Assembly: GCA_018971775.1 (NCBI GenBank)
Contig: JAGXAB010000007.1
Location: forward strand, 62,001 to 126,000
Source: Cyanobacteria bacterium REEB67
Lineage (GTDB): Bacteria; Cyanobacteriota; Vampirovibrionia; Obscuribacterales; Obscuribacteraceae
DNA length: 64,000 nt
Direction of reading: 5' to 3'
The notes below the pieces were generated by a model. The model was given only the letters and a program-made list of their open reading frames with translations, searched no databases and was not told the DNA's origin. Numbering within the stretch: position 1 is the stretch's first letter; each line of letters starts with the position of its first letter. The translations under genes were made by a program, and so were the position numbers. Positions 9,396-17,484 of this stretch are shown in pieces.

Positions 9396-10120
9396 TCACC
9401 GTATTTCGACGCTATTTCTAGCAGCCAGCTCGGCAAACCACTTGCCGCTTAACTTGACGGTGCGCTTCTGACTCGGATAGTCCACATAAATCAATCCAAA
9501 CCGTTTGCTATAGCCCTCGGCCCATTCGAAATTGTCCATCAATGACCAGGCAAAATAGCCTTTGAGCTTAACACCATCCTGCAAAGCAAGAGCGCACTGC
9601 TGCAGGTGCAGCCAGAGATAATCGCGTCGATTGGCATCGGCGACATAACCGTTCGCGTCAGGCTTGTCGTCATAGGCGGCACCGTTTTCGGTGAATCGCA
9701 CCGAGACCGTGAGCAACGAGCAAATTGCTCACAGGTGTCACGATTGGTCCAACCACCCTTATCTTCAACGGCCTGAGGCAAATCCCAGTGATAAAGAGTG
9801 ACGAAAGGCTCAATGTTGTTGGCATGCAAACAGTCGATTACACGGTCATAAAAATCGAGACCAATCTGGTTGTAATGGCCATCGCCGAGAGGCTGCACCC
9901 GCGGCCATGAAATGGAAAAACGATAGCTATTCATGCCGAGCTCTTTAATCATGGCGATGTCGGCGGCGAAGCGATGATAATGGTCGCAGGCGATATCACC
10001 ACTGTCGCCGTTTTTGATTTTGTCTGGCGTGTGGCAGAAACGGTCCCAAATCGACTCGCCCCGAATCGGCCACCGCTTGCCATCATGGAAAATACAGTTT
10101 TTTTCTCCCTCTGCTGCTAC
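9396..10120 (-). pseudogene. GH1 beta-glucosidase remnant with large internal deletion
   Basis: Two pieces of a glycoside hydrolase family 1 enzyme are present. The 5' piece (about 10100-9725) encodes [33 protein letters not shown] and [19 protein letters not shown]. The 3' piece (about 9716-9399) encodes [10 protein letters not shown], containing the nucleophile-region Glu, and [20 protein letters not shown] to the natural C-terminus. Roughly 220 internal residues, including the acid/base Glu of the TxNEP motif, are missing, and the two pieces are in different frames. The first 20-25 residues of the family are also lost. The junction sits on an 8-bp inverted repeat. Inactive as a glucosidase. 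Confidence 0.9.
9709..9732. repeat. 8-bp inverted repeat at the GH1 deletion junction
   Basis: GTGAGCAA (9709-9716) and TTGCTCAC (9725-9732) flank 8 nt, exactly where the two GH1 pieces meet. This could be a scar of hairpin-mediated deletion or simple chance. Confidence 0.6.
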
Positions 10121-10157
10121 TCTTGCAGGCGAAATCGCGGAAAAGAGGGAGTGCTTT

Positions 10158-10583
10158 ATGGGTGTTTTGACAAACTTTGTCGTAGCCAATGCCGAAGACG
10201 CAGAAGCGATAGGCACTTCCACAGCTCTGACCGAAGAATTTCTGAGCGTAAAAGCGGAAGGCCTCGATGCCCACAAGCTCGGACGCCTTTATACGATCGT
10301 CTCACGCACCGGTCATGACGATGCCTTTATGAAAGATCCGACGCACAAACTCTACACCAGCCCAAGCGGCGTTGAAATACAACTGGTACCATCCGAACTC
10401 GTTTTAAGCCTCTGCCAGATCCCCGATATGGGTCTGCCTTCGATTGCCAAAAGCTGGGGCGAAACAGACGGCTTCGACTCCGCCTGGACGCCGGAAGCAA
10501 TCGAATCGGCCTTGCAGAACTTCAGCGGCGTATGTCGCGAAGCGCTCGGCGAGGGCAAAGCCCTGATGATGTATATTTCCTAG
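10158..10583 (+). CDS. uncharacterised 141-residue protein
   Basis: Soluble, acidic, 141 residues, start ATG 10158 with AGAGGGA 7-8 nt upstream; an in-frame upstream extension to 10014 would overlap the GH1 remnant and is not credible. The sequence alternates helices and strands ([57 protein letters not shown]), with no motif I recognise. It is convergent with the SDR gene, separated by only 15 nt. The start of this gene lies just downstream of the truncated GH1 5' end, so the rearrangement that broke GH1 may have brought it here. Confidence 0.7.
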   Translation: MGVLTNFVVANAEDAEAIGTSTALTEEFLSVKAEGLDAHKLGRLYTIVSRTGHDDAFMKDPTHKLYTSPSGVEIQLVPSELVLSLCQIPDMGLPSIAKSWGETDGFDSAWTPEAIESALQNFSGVCREALGEGKALMMYIS

Positions 10584-10598
10584 CATTATCGGAGCGGC

Positions 10599-11363
10599 CT
10601 AACCCATGTTCAGGCCGCCACTGACAGGGATATAAGCACCGCTGACAAAAGCGGCATTGTCGCTGCTCACCATCAGGATTGCTCCGGCTACATCTTCCGG
10701 ACTGGCATTGCGGCGCAAGGGGGTGTTGCGGGCGACAGCATCGGTGTGCGCTTTGGACGAGGGACTGATGGCATCGGTGATCGTCAGACCGGGAGCGATC
10801 AGATTAGCGCGTACATTAAATGGACCGAGCTCAAGGGCGAGACTGCGCACATAAGAATCGAGCGCCGCTTTAGCCATGCTGTGAGCCATCGAACCTTCCC
10901 ATTGATAACGGGACGCCGTCGATGAAACAGCGACGATCGTACCTTTGCGACGTGCCACCATCCCCGGCACCACGGCCTGCACCGCATAATGAGCGCCTTT
11001 CAACTCGTCGGCAATCGTATTTTGCAGATCCTCAAATTTAAAATCCAGGGCCGGAGCAAATCGTATTGTCTTACCGGCATTGAGGACGAGCAAATCGATC
11101 GGACCGAGATCGGCTTCGACAAGCTCTACCATGCCAGTGACTTCATCGGCTGAGCGCACATTGGCTCGCACGGTCACCGAACGACCGCCGTCGGCGACTA
11201 TTTCCTCGGCGATTTTTTTGGCCTCATTGGTGCTCTTGTAATAATTGATACCGACGGCCGCCCCATGACTGGCTAGAAGCCTGGCCGTAGCGGCACCGAT
11301 ACCGCGACTGGCTCCGGTTATCAGAGCGACGCGACCTTCTAAAAGACGTTCTTTCGCCATCAT
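10599..11363 (-). CDS. SDR-family oxidoreductase with His in place of the catalytic Tyr
   Basis: A 254-residue classical-type short-chain dehydrogenase/reductase: the Rossmann Gly motif ITGASRGIGAAT at about residues 15-26, the NAG motif LVLNAGKT near residue 92, and the active-site Ser in AVSSTASRY. The usual YxxxK is HSMAK (about residues 163-167): Lys is kept but Tyr is replaced by His. The C-terminal ending FVSGAYIPVSGGLNMG is normal for FabG-like SDRs. FabG-like relatives with a His at this position exist, so the enzyme may be a variant reductase rather than dead. Start ATG 11363 or the adjacent ATG at 11360. Substrate unknown. Confidence 0.88.
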   Translation of the reverse strand: MMAKERLLEGRVALITGASRGIGAATARLLASHGAAVGINYYKSTNEAKKIAEEIVADGGRSVTVRANVRSADEVTGMVELVEADLGPIDLLVLNAGKTIRFAPALDFKFEDLQNTIADELKGAHYAVQAVVPGMVARRKGTIVAVSSTASRYQWEGSMAHSMAKAALDSYVRSLALELGPFNVRANLIAPGLTITDAISPSSKAHTDAVARNTPLRRNASPEDVAGAILMVSSDNAAFVSGAYIPVSGGLNMG

Positions 11364-11741
11364 TCATCCTGCCTCGAGTAGCGCCTAACAACAGTAAAGA
11401 GATTATTGTAGAAGCTCTACTGAGACTTTGGCAAATTCTCATCGCCGGGAAAAAAAGGAGATGCCTGGGAGGACCGGCACGGCGCACCACCTGTGGTATC
11501 GCATCAGATTTCATTGCCTATTAGTCGAAGTCTGGCTTCGTCTCTCTTTAACCTCAGTCTATGCTTCCAGCACATCTGTCGATTTCTCGAGAAAAAACAA
11601 TTTTGGTCCCTGATTACAGGTCAAGCTGCCGGTTTTTGTAATTGTTTAATGCAATATCATCTGATTCGGCTCAGTTTGCTTGCAAAGGTCACGCGTCCGT
11701 TCTATCGTTTATTTATAGAGTTTCAAAAGGACAGTGTGCGC
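11364..11741. other. intergenic region between SDR and GIY-YIG-like genes
   Basis: This 378-nt stretch separates divergent genes and must hold both promoters. An open frame reaches back to 11493 from the downstream gene but lacks a ribosome site and has no recognisable protein content. No RNA gene seen. Confidence 0.4.
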
Positions 11742-12089
11742 ATGAGTATTTCCTGGGGCAAAAAACAACGGTACAAATTCAATTCCGGAGTGCCCCTGAC
11801 CACATGGTCACCTCCTGCGGTTTCGGCTGTCTATGCATTGACCTATAAGCAGGATCCGACGACCAAGCCCAAAGCGCACACCGTTTTGTATTTTGGCCAT
11901 GCCGAGGATCTATCGGCGCAGGCGTCCGGCTTCCACAAGCACGTCCTCGATGCCTGGGTGGAGAACGGTGGTGAAGTCGGCGAGATCTTTGTCTTCGTCT
12001 ATCCGATGCAAGGCGCCACTCGCTGGCAGCGCTCGAGTGTGCAAGAGCAACTGGTATCCGAGTACTACCCTCAGTACAATCGTCTTTAG
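11742..12089 (+). CDS. GIY-YIG-like small protein
   Basis: A 115-residue protein starting at ATG 11742 (AAAAGGACAG upstream). The segment SAVYALTYKQDP..HTVLYFGHAEDL has the strand-loop-strand spacing of a GIY-YIG nuclease core, where AVY and LYF stand for the two GIY/YIG tripeptides. It ends in EQLVSEYYPQYNRL, the Glu-x(n)-Pro-x-x-N signature seen at the end of such domains. The usual catalytic Arg is not obvious; a His (FHKHVLDAW) occupies that region. It could be a degenerate DNA nuclease or a binding domain. The longer in-frame extension to 11493 is not supported. Confidence 0.7.
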   Translation: MSISWGKKQRYKFNSGVPLTTWSPPAVSAVYALTYKQDPTTKPKAHTVLYFGHAEDLSAQASGFHKHVLDAWVENGGEVGEIFVFVYPMQGATRWQRSSVQEQLVSEYYPQYNRL

Positions 12090-12263
12090 TTATCTGACTC
12101 TGGTCATGAAAGTACCGGTATGAGTCTAGGGGTCATACACCCCAGGGTTATACAAAAGTATACAGACCCTCACAGGCGGGCTATCCGCTGTCCTGGTCCC
12201 GTTCACAAGCCTCATATCGATCGTCAAATCGAGCCCGCAAAGGCCCGCCGGACCAAGAAGCTT

Positions 12264-12292
12264 TTGACATCCCCATAGGCCCGTGCCATACT
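12264..12292 (+). promoter_or_regulatory. sigma-70 promoter of the DEAD-box helicase gene
   Basis: A perfect TTGACA (12264-12269), a 17-nt spacer and CATACT (12287-12292). A start near 12299 would give a 5' leader of about 140 nt, with a hairpin around CGGGTCGTC/GACTCGCCCG (12389-12410) and AAAACC/GGTTTT just before the ATG. A long structured leader is common for cold-shock-induced RNA helicases. Confidence 0.65.
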
Positions 12293-12437
12293 TAGCCCAG
12301 TTTCGCGTTGAGAAGGTCACTGCTCGGTCGGCACGGTAAAAGACTGCTACTTTGAGCTAAGTCATCTGAATGGAAAGCGCGAATGCTCGGGTCGTCTTAG
12401 GACTCGCCCGAATCGCTAAAACCCTAAACGGTTTTCC

Positions 12438-13652
12438 ATGCCGTACCGCCCTTACAAGGATCAAAAATTGAATATATTTGCCGAGCTTGGACTATCCAAG
12501 CCCACCTTACTTGCGCTCGAAGAGTGTGAGTTCACCGAACCGACCGAAATTCAGTCGAAGTGCATTCCTCTGATACTAGCCGGCCAGGACATCATGGGCT
12601 CTGCCCAAACCGGTTCCGGTAAAACAGCCGCTTATGTGCTGCCTACCATCGAACTGCTCAAAGCCCACAATCCCAGACCGCGCTGCCTGGTGCTCGTACC
12701 GACAAGAGAACTGGCTCTGCAAGTAGAATTGCAAGTCAACCGCTTCGGCAAGCACAGCAAACTGCGCACCGTCACTTTATATGGTGGCACCGGCTACGAA
12801 AAGCAAAACCGCTTGCTCCGCCGCGGCGTCGATGTAATTGTCGCCACTCCCGGACGCCTGCTGGATTGCGTCGAGCGCCGCACCGCCGATCTCTCCGGTA
12901 TCGAAATCCTGATTTTAGACGAAGCGGACCGTCTGCTCGACATGGGCTTCATGCCGCAGGTCCGTCGCGTTGTTTCTCAGATACCTAAGAAGCGTCAGAC
13001 ACTGATGCTCTCAGCCACTATCGACAGACGCATCGAACAGCTCGCCGGCGACCTTCTGGTCAACCCGACCCGCGTTCAATCGACCAATAAACAGGTCGAG
13101 CCCGTATCTATCGATCAGAAATTCTTCCACGTCAATGAATTCGGCAAAGATGCCCTTCTGCTCAAGTTGCTTCAAGAAGTGACTGTTGATGCGCCGATGG
13201 AATCGGTCCTCGTCTTCACCAAGACGCGCCGCAAAGCTGCCTGGGTCAAAGACAGACTCAGAGATGCCAGCATCTCCGCCGAAGAAATCCACGGTGATAT
13301 CAGCCAGAGTCAGAGAGAAAGAACGCTCGCTCGCTACAGAGCCGGTGCTTTCCCTGTGCTCGTAGCTACTGACGTTGCCGCGCGCGGTCTCGATATCCCG
13401 ACAATCTCCCACGTCATCAACTATGACTTGCCCGAATCTCCCGAAGATTACGTGCACCGTATCGGCCGTACGGGCCGCGCCGGTAAGTCCGGTATCGCTT
13501 TTTCGTTCGTCGGTGAAAACCAACGTTATCTTGTCCGCGACATCGAAAAAGTAATCGGACGTCAGCTCGACGAAAACTCACAATTGCACAAAACGGCCAG
13601 ACCAATGGCCCGTCCGCGCCGCCCCTTCAAACCGGCTGCCAGACGCAGATAA
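12438..13652 (+). CDS. DEAD-box ATP-dependent RNA helicase (RhlE/CrhR-like)
   Basis: A 404-residue RNA helicase core with little extension. All motifs are present in order: Q motif (EPTEIQSKCIP), I (AQTGSGKTAA), Ia (PTRELALQV), GG, Ib (TPGRLLD), II (DEAD), III (SAT), IV (VLVFTKTR), V (DVAARGLDIP) and VI (HRIGRTGRAG). The short C-terminal tail is Arg/Pro-rich (ARPRRPFKPAARRR), typical of a nonspecific RNA-binding tail in RhlE-like proteins. Likely role: RNA unwinding in ribosome assembly, mRNA decay or cold acclimation. Expression probably uses the promoter at 12264 and ends at the hairpin at 13689. Confidence 0.95.
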   Translation: MPYRPYKDQKLNIFAELGLSKPTLLALEECEFTEPTEIQSKCIPLILAGQDIMGSAQTGSGKTAAYVLPTIELLKAHNPRPRCLVLVPTRELALQVELQVNRFGKHSKLRTVTLYGGTGYEKQNRLLRRGVDVIVATPGRLLDCVERRTADLSGIEILILDEADRLLDMGFMPQVRRVVSQIPKKRQTLMLSATIDRRIEQLAGDLLVNPTRVQSTNKQVEPVSIDQKFFHVNEFGKDALLLKLLQEVTVDAPMESVLVFTKTRRKAAWVKDRLRDASISAEEIHGDISQSQRERTLARYRAGAFPVLVATDVAARGLDIPTISHVINYDLPESPEDYVHRIGRTGRAGKSGIAFSFVGENQRYLVRDIEKVIGRQLDENSQLHKTARPMARPRRPFKPAARRR

Positions 13653-13688
13653 TTTGTCGCAGACAAAACTCGGTGCAAATAATCAAAA

Positions 13689-13717
13689 CGCGGTATCGGT
13701 AACGGTACCGCGTTTTT
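13689..13717 (+). terminator. intrinsic terminator after the DEAD-box helicase
   Basis: CGCGGTATCG and CGGTACCGCG form a 10-bp stem (one T-G pair) around GTAA, followed by TTTTT. Its position argues that the next gene starts downstream of it. Confidence 0.88.
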
Positions 13718-13731
13718 CTTTGGCACGAAAA

Positions 13732-15282
13732 ATGGGCATCCTCCCACTGATAACGATGATTTGTCTGATTTTTGTCGTCCGCCTGGCGTTTCAAAATGTC
13801 CAGGCGCCCCTAATATGGAATCGTCAGCAGAGAGCGCCAGGTCATATGCTCGATTCCACAGGCCTCGATCAATTTGTCAGCCGGGCCAAAGACCCGGCAC
13901 AAAATGACACGCCCGCTCAGAAACTCTACCTGGAAGCATCCTTGCTAGGCGCCGGGCTGGCGCAGGGCATAGCCGAAAAGGGCAGCGAGCTCCTCCAGCA
14001 TCCGCTGTCCACGGCCGCCTCCCTGGGGGCCACGACAGCCCTTACCTACGGTGCCGGCTGGGCAGCCATGCGCTACGCGCCGGCTGCTTTTGGCGTCGGC
14101 AAGCTTGTGATCGGCGCCGCCATGGCCTATGAAGCCGGCAGCGCCATTTTTTCCTCGGCCGAAGCCGGCGTGAAAACATGGAACGACCCTTCTACTCTCA
14201 AGGAAAATCAAAAGGTAATTGCCGACCGCGTCGGCAAGCCACTTACCGAACTCGCCCTCTATTCGCTGGCCGGCGCAGGCGGCCTGTGGCGCGGCGCTGG
14301 CAGCGGCAAGGCGGCGGCGGAAATCGCCGGCTCCCTGGAATTGCAAGCGACAAGACGCAGCAGCGCCACTCACTTGCCTGTCCTGCTCGATAGTCCCAAC
14401 CAGTCAATCAAACAGCTTCGTCTGGGGAAAGACGCGATATTGAGCGAAGTCTACGCCAAAGCATCGCCTTCAGTGGTGCAGATTTTTCACGGTCCTGATC
14501 CTTTTGGCCATAGCAAAGGCTCTTATGCCACAGGCTTCCTCGTCGACGACGGCCTGGTTGCCACCAACAACCATGTGCTGCACGGTCATTCCGTGCCGAC
14601 AATCAAACTGAGTACGGGAGAATGGGTAGAAGCGAAGCTGGTCGCCCGGGACAAGACCGCCGATCTCGCTCTATTACGCCTGCCTCAAGGCACGCCCAGC
14701 CAGCCGCCCCTCACCCTGGGCAATAGTGACAGTATCGGCGAGCGCACGCGGGTGCTCATGCTCGGTCACCCCTTCGCCGTATCCAGGCCGGTGATCAGTG
14801 ACGGCTATGTCACCGCCAGACAGGGCCAAAAATTTATTCATCATGGCAAGGGTGTGCTCGATCCCTTCCCCACCAGCGAGTCCTTTTTTGAAAACGTCTC
14901 GGTGAAAGGCTCTCCAGGCATCCGCGATGTCTGGCGACCAAATGCACCCGCTCAAGTGATTCGCCGCGAGGTGCTCGCTCATAACGCACCGACCCAACCG
15001 GGCAGCTCCGGCAGCCCACTTCTCGACCGAAACGGCCAGGTCATAGGCGTGCACAGCATCGGCGGAGAGTTCAAATGGGGCTCGACCGTCGAACATCTCA
15101 AGGCCTTGATCAAGGTTTACAAAGAAACTCCACCCTGCGAAAATTGGCTGCGAGTAATCACGCACGCCAGGGCCGAACAGGCGACTCTCGGCACCACACG
15201 CGGATTTGCTTATACTCGCTTGAGAACAGAGCAGGTTGAAATAGCAGACCTCAAAGCAATCGGAGCACGGCCCAAAACGTGA
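13732..15282 (+). CDS. membrane-anchored trypsin-like serine protease (DegP/HtrA-like catalytic domain)
   Basis: About 516 residues from ATG 13732; the in-frame TTG at 13654 would place the helicase terminator inside the gene, so it is rejected. The N-terminus MGILPLITMICLIFVVRLAF is a signal anchor. A 200-residue Ala/Gly-rich helical region follows (AAMRYAPAAFGVGKLVIGAAMAY may insert in membranes). The trypsin-2 domain occupies the C-terminal half: His in VATNNHVLHG, Asp in RDKTADLALLRL and Ser in TQPGSSGSPLLD, so the triad is complete. No PDZ domain is present. It likely cleaves envelope proteins. The stop overlaps the histidine kinase start (GTGA), implying coupled translation and possibly a stress-sensing role. 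Confidence 0.88.
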   Translation: MGILPLITMICLIFVVRLAFQNVQAPLIWNRQQRAPGHMLDSTGLDQFVSRAKDPAQNDTPAQKLYLEASLLGAGLAQGIAEKGSELLQHPLSTAASLGATTALTYGAGWAAMRYAPAAFGVGKLVIGAAMAYEAGSAIFSSAEAGVKTWNDPSTLKENQKVIADRVGKPLTELALYSLAGAGGLWRGAGSGKAAAEIAGSLELQATRRSSATHLPVLLDSPNQSIKQLRLGKDAILSEVYAKASPSVVQIFHGPDPFGHSKGSYATGFLVDDGLVATNNHVLHGHSVPTIKLSTGEWVEAKLVARDKTADLALLRLPQGTPSQPPLTLGNSDSIGERTRVLMLGHPFAVSRPVISDGYVTARQGQKFIHHGKGVLDPFPTSESFFENVSVKGSPGIRDVWRPNAPAQVIRREVLAHNAPTQPGSSGSPLLDRNGQVIGVHSIGGEFKWGSTVEHLKALIKVYKETPPCENWLRVITHARAEQATLGTTRGFAYTRLRTEQVEIADLKAIGARPKT

Positions 15283-16718
15283 AGATCACTCAAAAATTTC
15301 TTCTCATTGGCCTTGTACCTGCCATCGCTCAAGTGCTCATTTGCATCCAGCTTTTTTCACTACTCTCAGCCGTCGAATACTATGGCGACAAAGAAATCAA
15401 ACAAAATATCATCGCTCGCACTTTACTGTCGGCGGTGGCGCAGTCGGTGCAAGTAGCGGTTTTAGCCGGTGCTTATGTGGGGCAACCCAGCCCGGAAGTG
15501 GTGGCAATGGTCGATCAGGCTAGCGCTAAAGAAGACAAAATCTTTGACGAATTGCGCAGCCTGACCATGGATGACTCGGCCACCCACAATGAGCTGGAGA
15601 GATTGCAGAGCCTCGGCAAAGTCACCAAAGCGCTCTTCATGAAGGCCAAAAGCCCCCGTCACGACAACCTCGACGATGATTCTCCAGTGCGTTCGGTCTA
15701 TTTCGATCAATTTCAAAACGGACGGCAATTTGTCCAGCAAGTGCGCCAGCTCAACCGTGTCTTCGAACGTCAAAACGAGCGCCTGGAGCAGATCCGCCTT
15801 AAACAAAAAAGCAATCGCGAGCAGGTGAAATTTTTCGTCTGGGCTGAACTGATCCTCGACATCGTGTGTGTCATCGCACTCTATCTAATTTTCCGCGTCG
15901 ATTTCAGCAACCGCTTCAATAATTTAGTCTCTATGGCGCGCGATCTGGCCGCAGACCGGCCGATCATCAAAGCGGTGAGCGGCAACGATGAGCTCGGCTA
16001 TCTGAGCAAAGCACTGGTAAACGCGGCCGACGCCAGGCGCGATGCGGTCAATCAAAAGCAAATGCTCTTCCAGATGGTCACCCACGATCTGCGCTCACCG
16101 CTAATGGCAGCATCACTGGTTGTGGAAACAATGCTCGAACAACCGCACAGCGCTCCGGATAAACTGGAAACACGCCTGCATAGTATCGAGCGCAGTCTGC
16201 AAAGAGTAGTCGGACTCTCCAACGATCTGCTCACCATCGAAAAGCTCAGCGCCGGCGGCCTCGATATCAATAGAACGCGGGTCGACGTGCAGGAGACTAT
16301 CGACTTCGCCATCGAAACAGTCAAACCTTTATCGGATCACAAGCAACTAGTCCTCAGCAATCAAGCGCCATCGATCAGCGCATCTCTGGACGAAGACCGC
16401 ATCTTGCAAGTACTCGTCAATCTACTGAGCAATGCCATCAAATTTTCTCCGAAATCAACGCAAATCGACATCACCGCTCAAAAGAACGCGCATCAATTGA
16501 GGATTGAAATAAAGGACCGCGGACCGGGTATCGACAAAAAAGATCTGAAGCGCCTCTTCAATCCCTTTCAGCAGGCCAATGACGGCCAAAATGCCAAAGG
16601 CTTCGGCCTCGGCCTGGCCATCGCCCGCATGCTCGTCGAATTGCACGAAGGCGAGATCGGTGCCTTTGAAAGACCGGGCGGCGGCACAGTTTTCTGGTTT
16701 ACGCTCGGACTGGAATGA
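15279..16718 (+). CDS. HAMP-type sensor histidine kinase
   Basis: A 479-residue kinase with GTG start overlapping the protease stop by 4 nt. TM1 at residues 7-28 and TM2 at about 185-206 bracket an extracytoplasmic sensor of about 155 residues rich in charged helices. HAMP-like linker follows, then HisKA with phospho-acceptor His269 (MVTHDLRSPLM), and HATPase_c with N box (LVNLLSNAIKFS), G1 (DRGPGID) and G2 (GFGLGLAIARMLVELHEGEIG). The OmpR-type regulator encoded convergently at 16744 is the likely partner. Being coupled to a protease suggests the sensor may respond to envelope state; that is inference. Confidence 0.92.
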   Translation: MKITQKFLLIGLVPAIAQVLICIQLFSLLSAVEYYGDKEIKQNIIARTLLSAVAQSVQVAVLAGAYVGQPSPEVVAMVDQASAKEDKIFDELRSLTMDDSATHNELERLQSLGKVTKALFMKAKSPRHDNLDDDSPVRSVYFDQFQNGRQFVQQVRQLNRVFERQNERLEQIRLKQKSNREQVKFFVWAELILDIVCVIALYLIFRVDFSNRFNNLVSMARDLAADRPIIKAVSGNDELGYLSKALVNAADARRDAVNQKQMLFQMVTHDLRSPLMAASLVVETMLEQPHSAPDKLETRLHSIERSLQRVVGLSNDLLTIEKLSAGGLDINRTRVDVQETIDFAIETVKPLSDHKQLVLSNQAPSISASLDEDRILQVLVNLLSNAIKFSPKSTQIDITAQKNAHQLRIEIKDRGPGIDKKDLKRLFNPFQQANDGQNAKGFGLGLAIARMLVELHEGEIGAFERPGGGTVFWFTLGLE

Positions 16719-16743
16719 CCACGATCAAATTTAGCTTTCGACT

Positions 16744-17418
16744 TTACGCTTTTATCGTATAGCCGAATCTAGTCACAGTTTCGATCAGTTCAGGCTTGCC
16801 GGCCTCAGCTAACTTTTGACGCAAAAGATTGATCCAGCTGCGCACCGAACCGGTCGTCACTTCGGCGTCGGAGGGCCAAACCGCTTCTAGTATCTGCTGC
16901 GCGCTAAAGACGCGATTTGTATTGCGCATCAGAAATTCAAGCAGACTGATCTCCTTACCGCGCAGTAGAACGACCTTGTCGTCAAATTTTATCGAGCGCG
17001 CCTCCGTGTCAAGGACGAGCCCCTGCACTTCCAGGAGATTGCTGAAAGCGCCGGTACGCCGTTTCAAGAGAGACTTGATCCGTGCCATCAATTCTCTGAT
17101 GTCGAAAGGCTTGACGACATAATCGTCGGCACCGGCACCAAGACCGGTCTCCAGATGATGTATGTCACCGCGACCGGTCAGGAACAAAATCGGCGTCTGC
17201 CCACCTTCACGGCGGAAAGATAGACAGACGTCTTCCCCGGAGATGCCCGGCAGACCCCAGTCGAGGACAATCAGATCGTAGCGGAAATTGGTCAGTAGCT
17301 GGAGAGCGTCTTCACCAGTCGAACAATACTCGACAAGAAAACCCTGCGCGCCAAGATTATCGGTGAGGACTTGCCCGAGCTCGATATCGTCGTCTACTAA
17401 CAGTAGTTTTGCCATCAT
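16744..17418 (-). CDS. OmpR/PhoB-family response regulator
   Basis: About 224 residues. The receiver domain has the acidic pocket DDD (residues 8-10), phospho-acceptor Asp in DLIVLDWGLPG, conserved Thr/Ser (ILFLTGRG) and Lys (YVVKPF). The C-terminal winged helix (about 130-224) has the KEISLLEFLM and RSWINLLRQKL helices. Start chosen at ATG 17418 (an adjacent ATG is at 17415) because GAGAGCAA precedes it; the in-frame start at 17439 extends beyond the family N-terminus. It is convergent with the histidine kinase (25 nt between stops), its probable cognate. The similar regulator at 27832 is a paralogue. Confidence 0.92.
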   Translation of the reverse strand: MMAKLLLVDDDIELGQVLTDNLGAQGFLVEYCSTGEDALQLLTNFRYDLIVLDWGLPGISGEDVCLSFRREGGQTPILFLTGRGDIHHLETGLGAGADDYVVKPFDIRELMARIKSLLKRRTGAFSNLLEVQGLVLDTEARSIKFDDKVVLLRGKEISLLEFLMRNTNRVFSAQQILEAVWPSDAEVTTGSVRSWINLLRQKLAEAGKPELIETVTRFGYTIKA

Positions 17419-17484
17419 TTGCTCTCGAACGAGAAACATAGCGATTATAGCAAAGCGACGGACCCGGCAAGACCTCCGTTTTGG

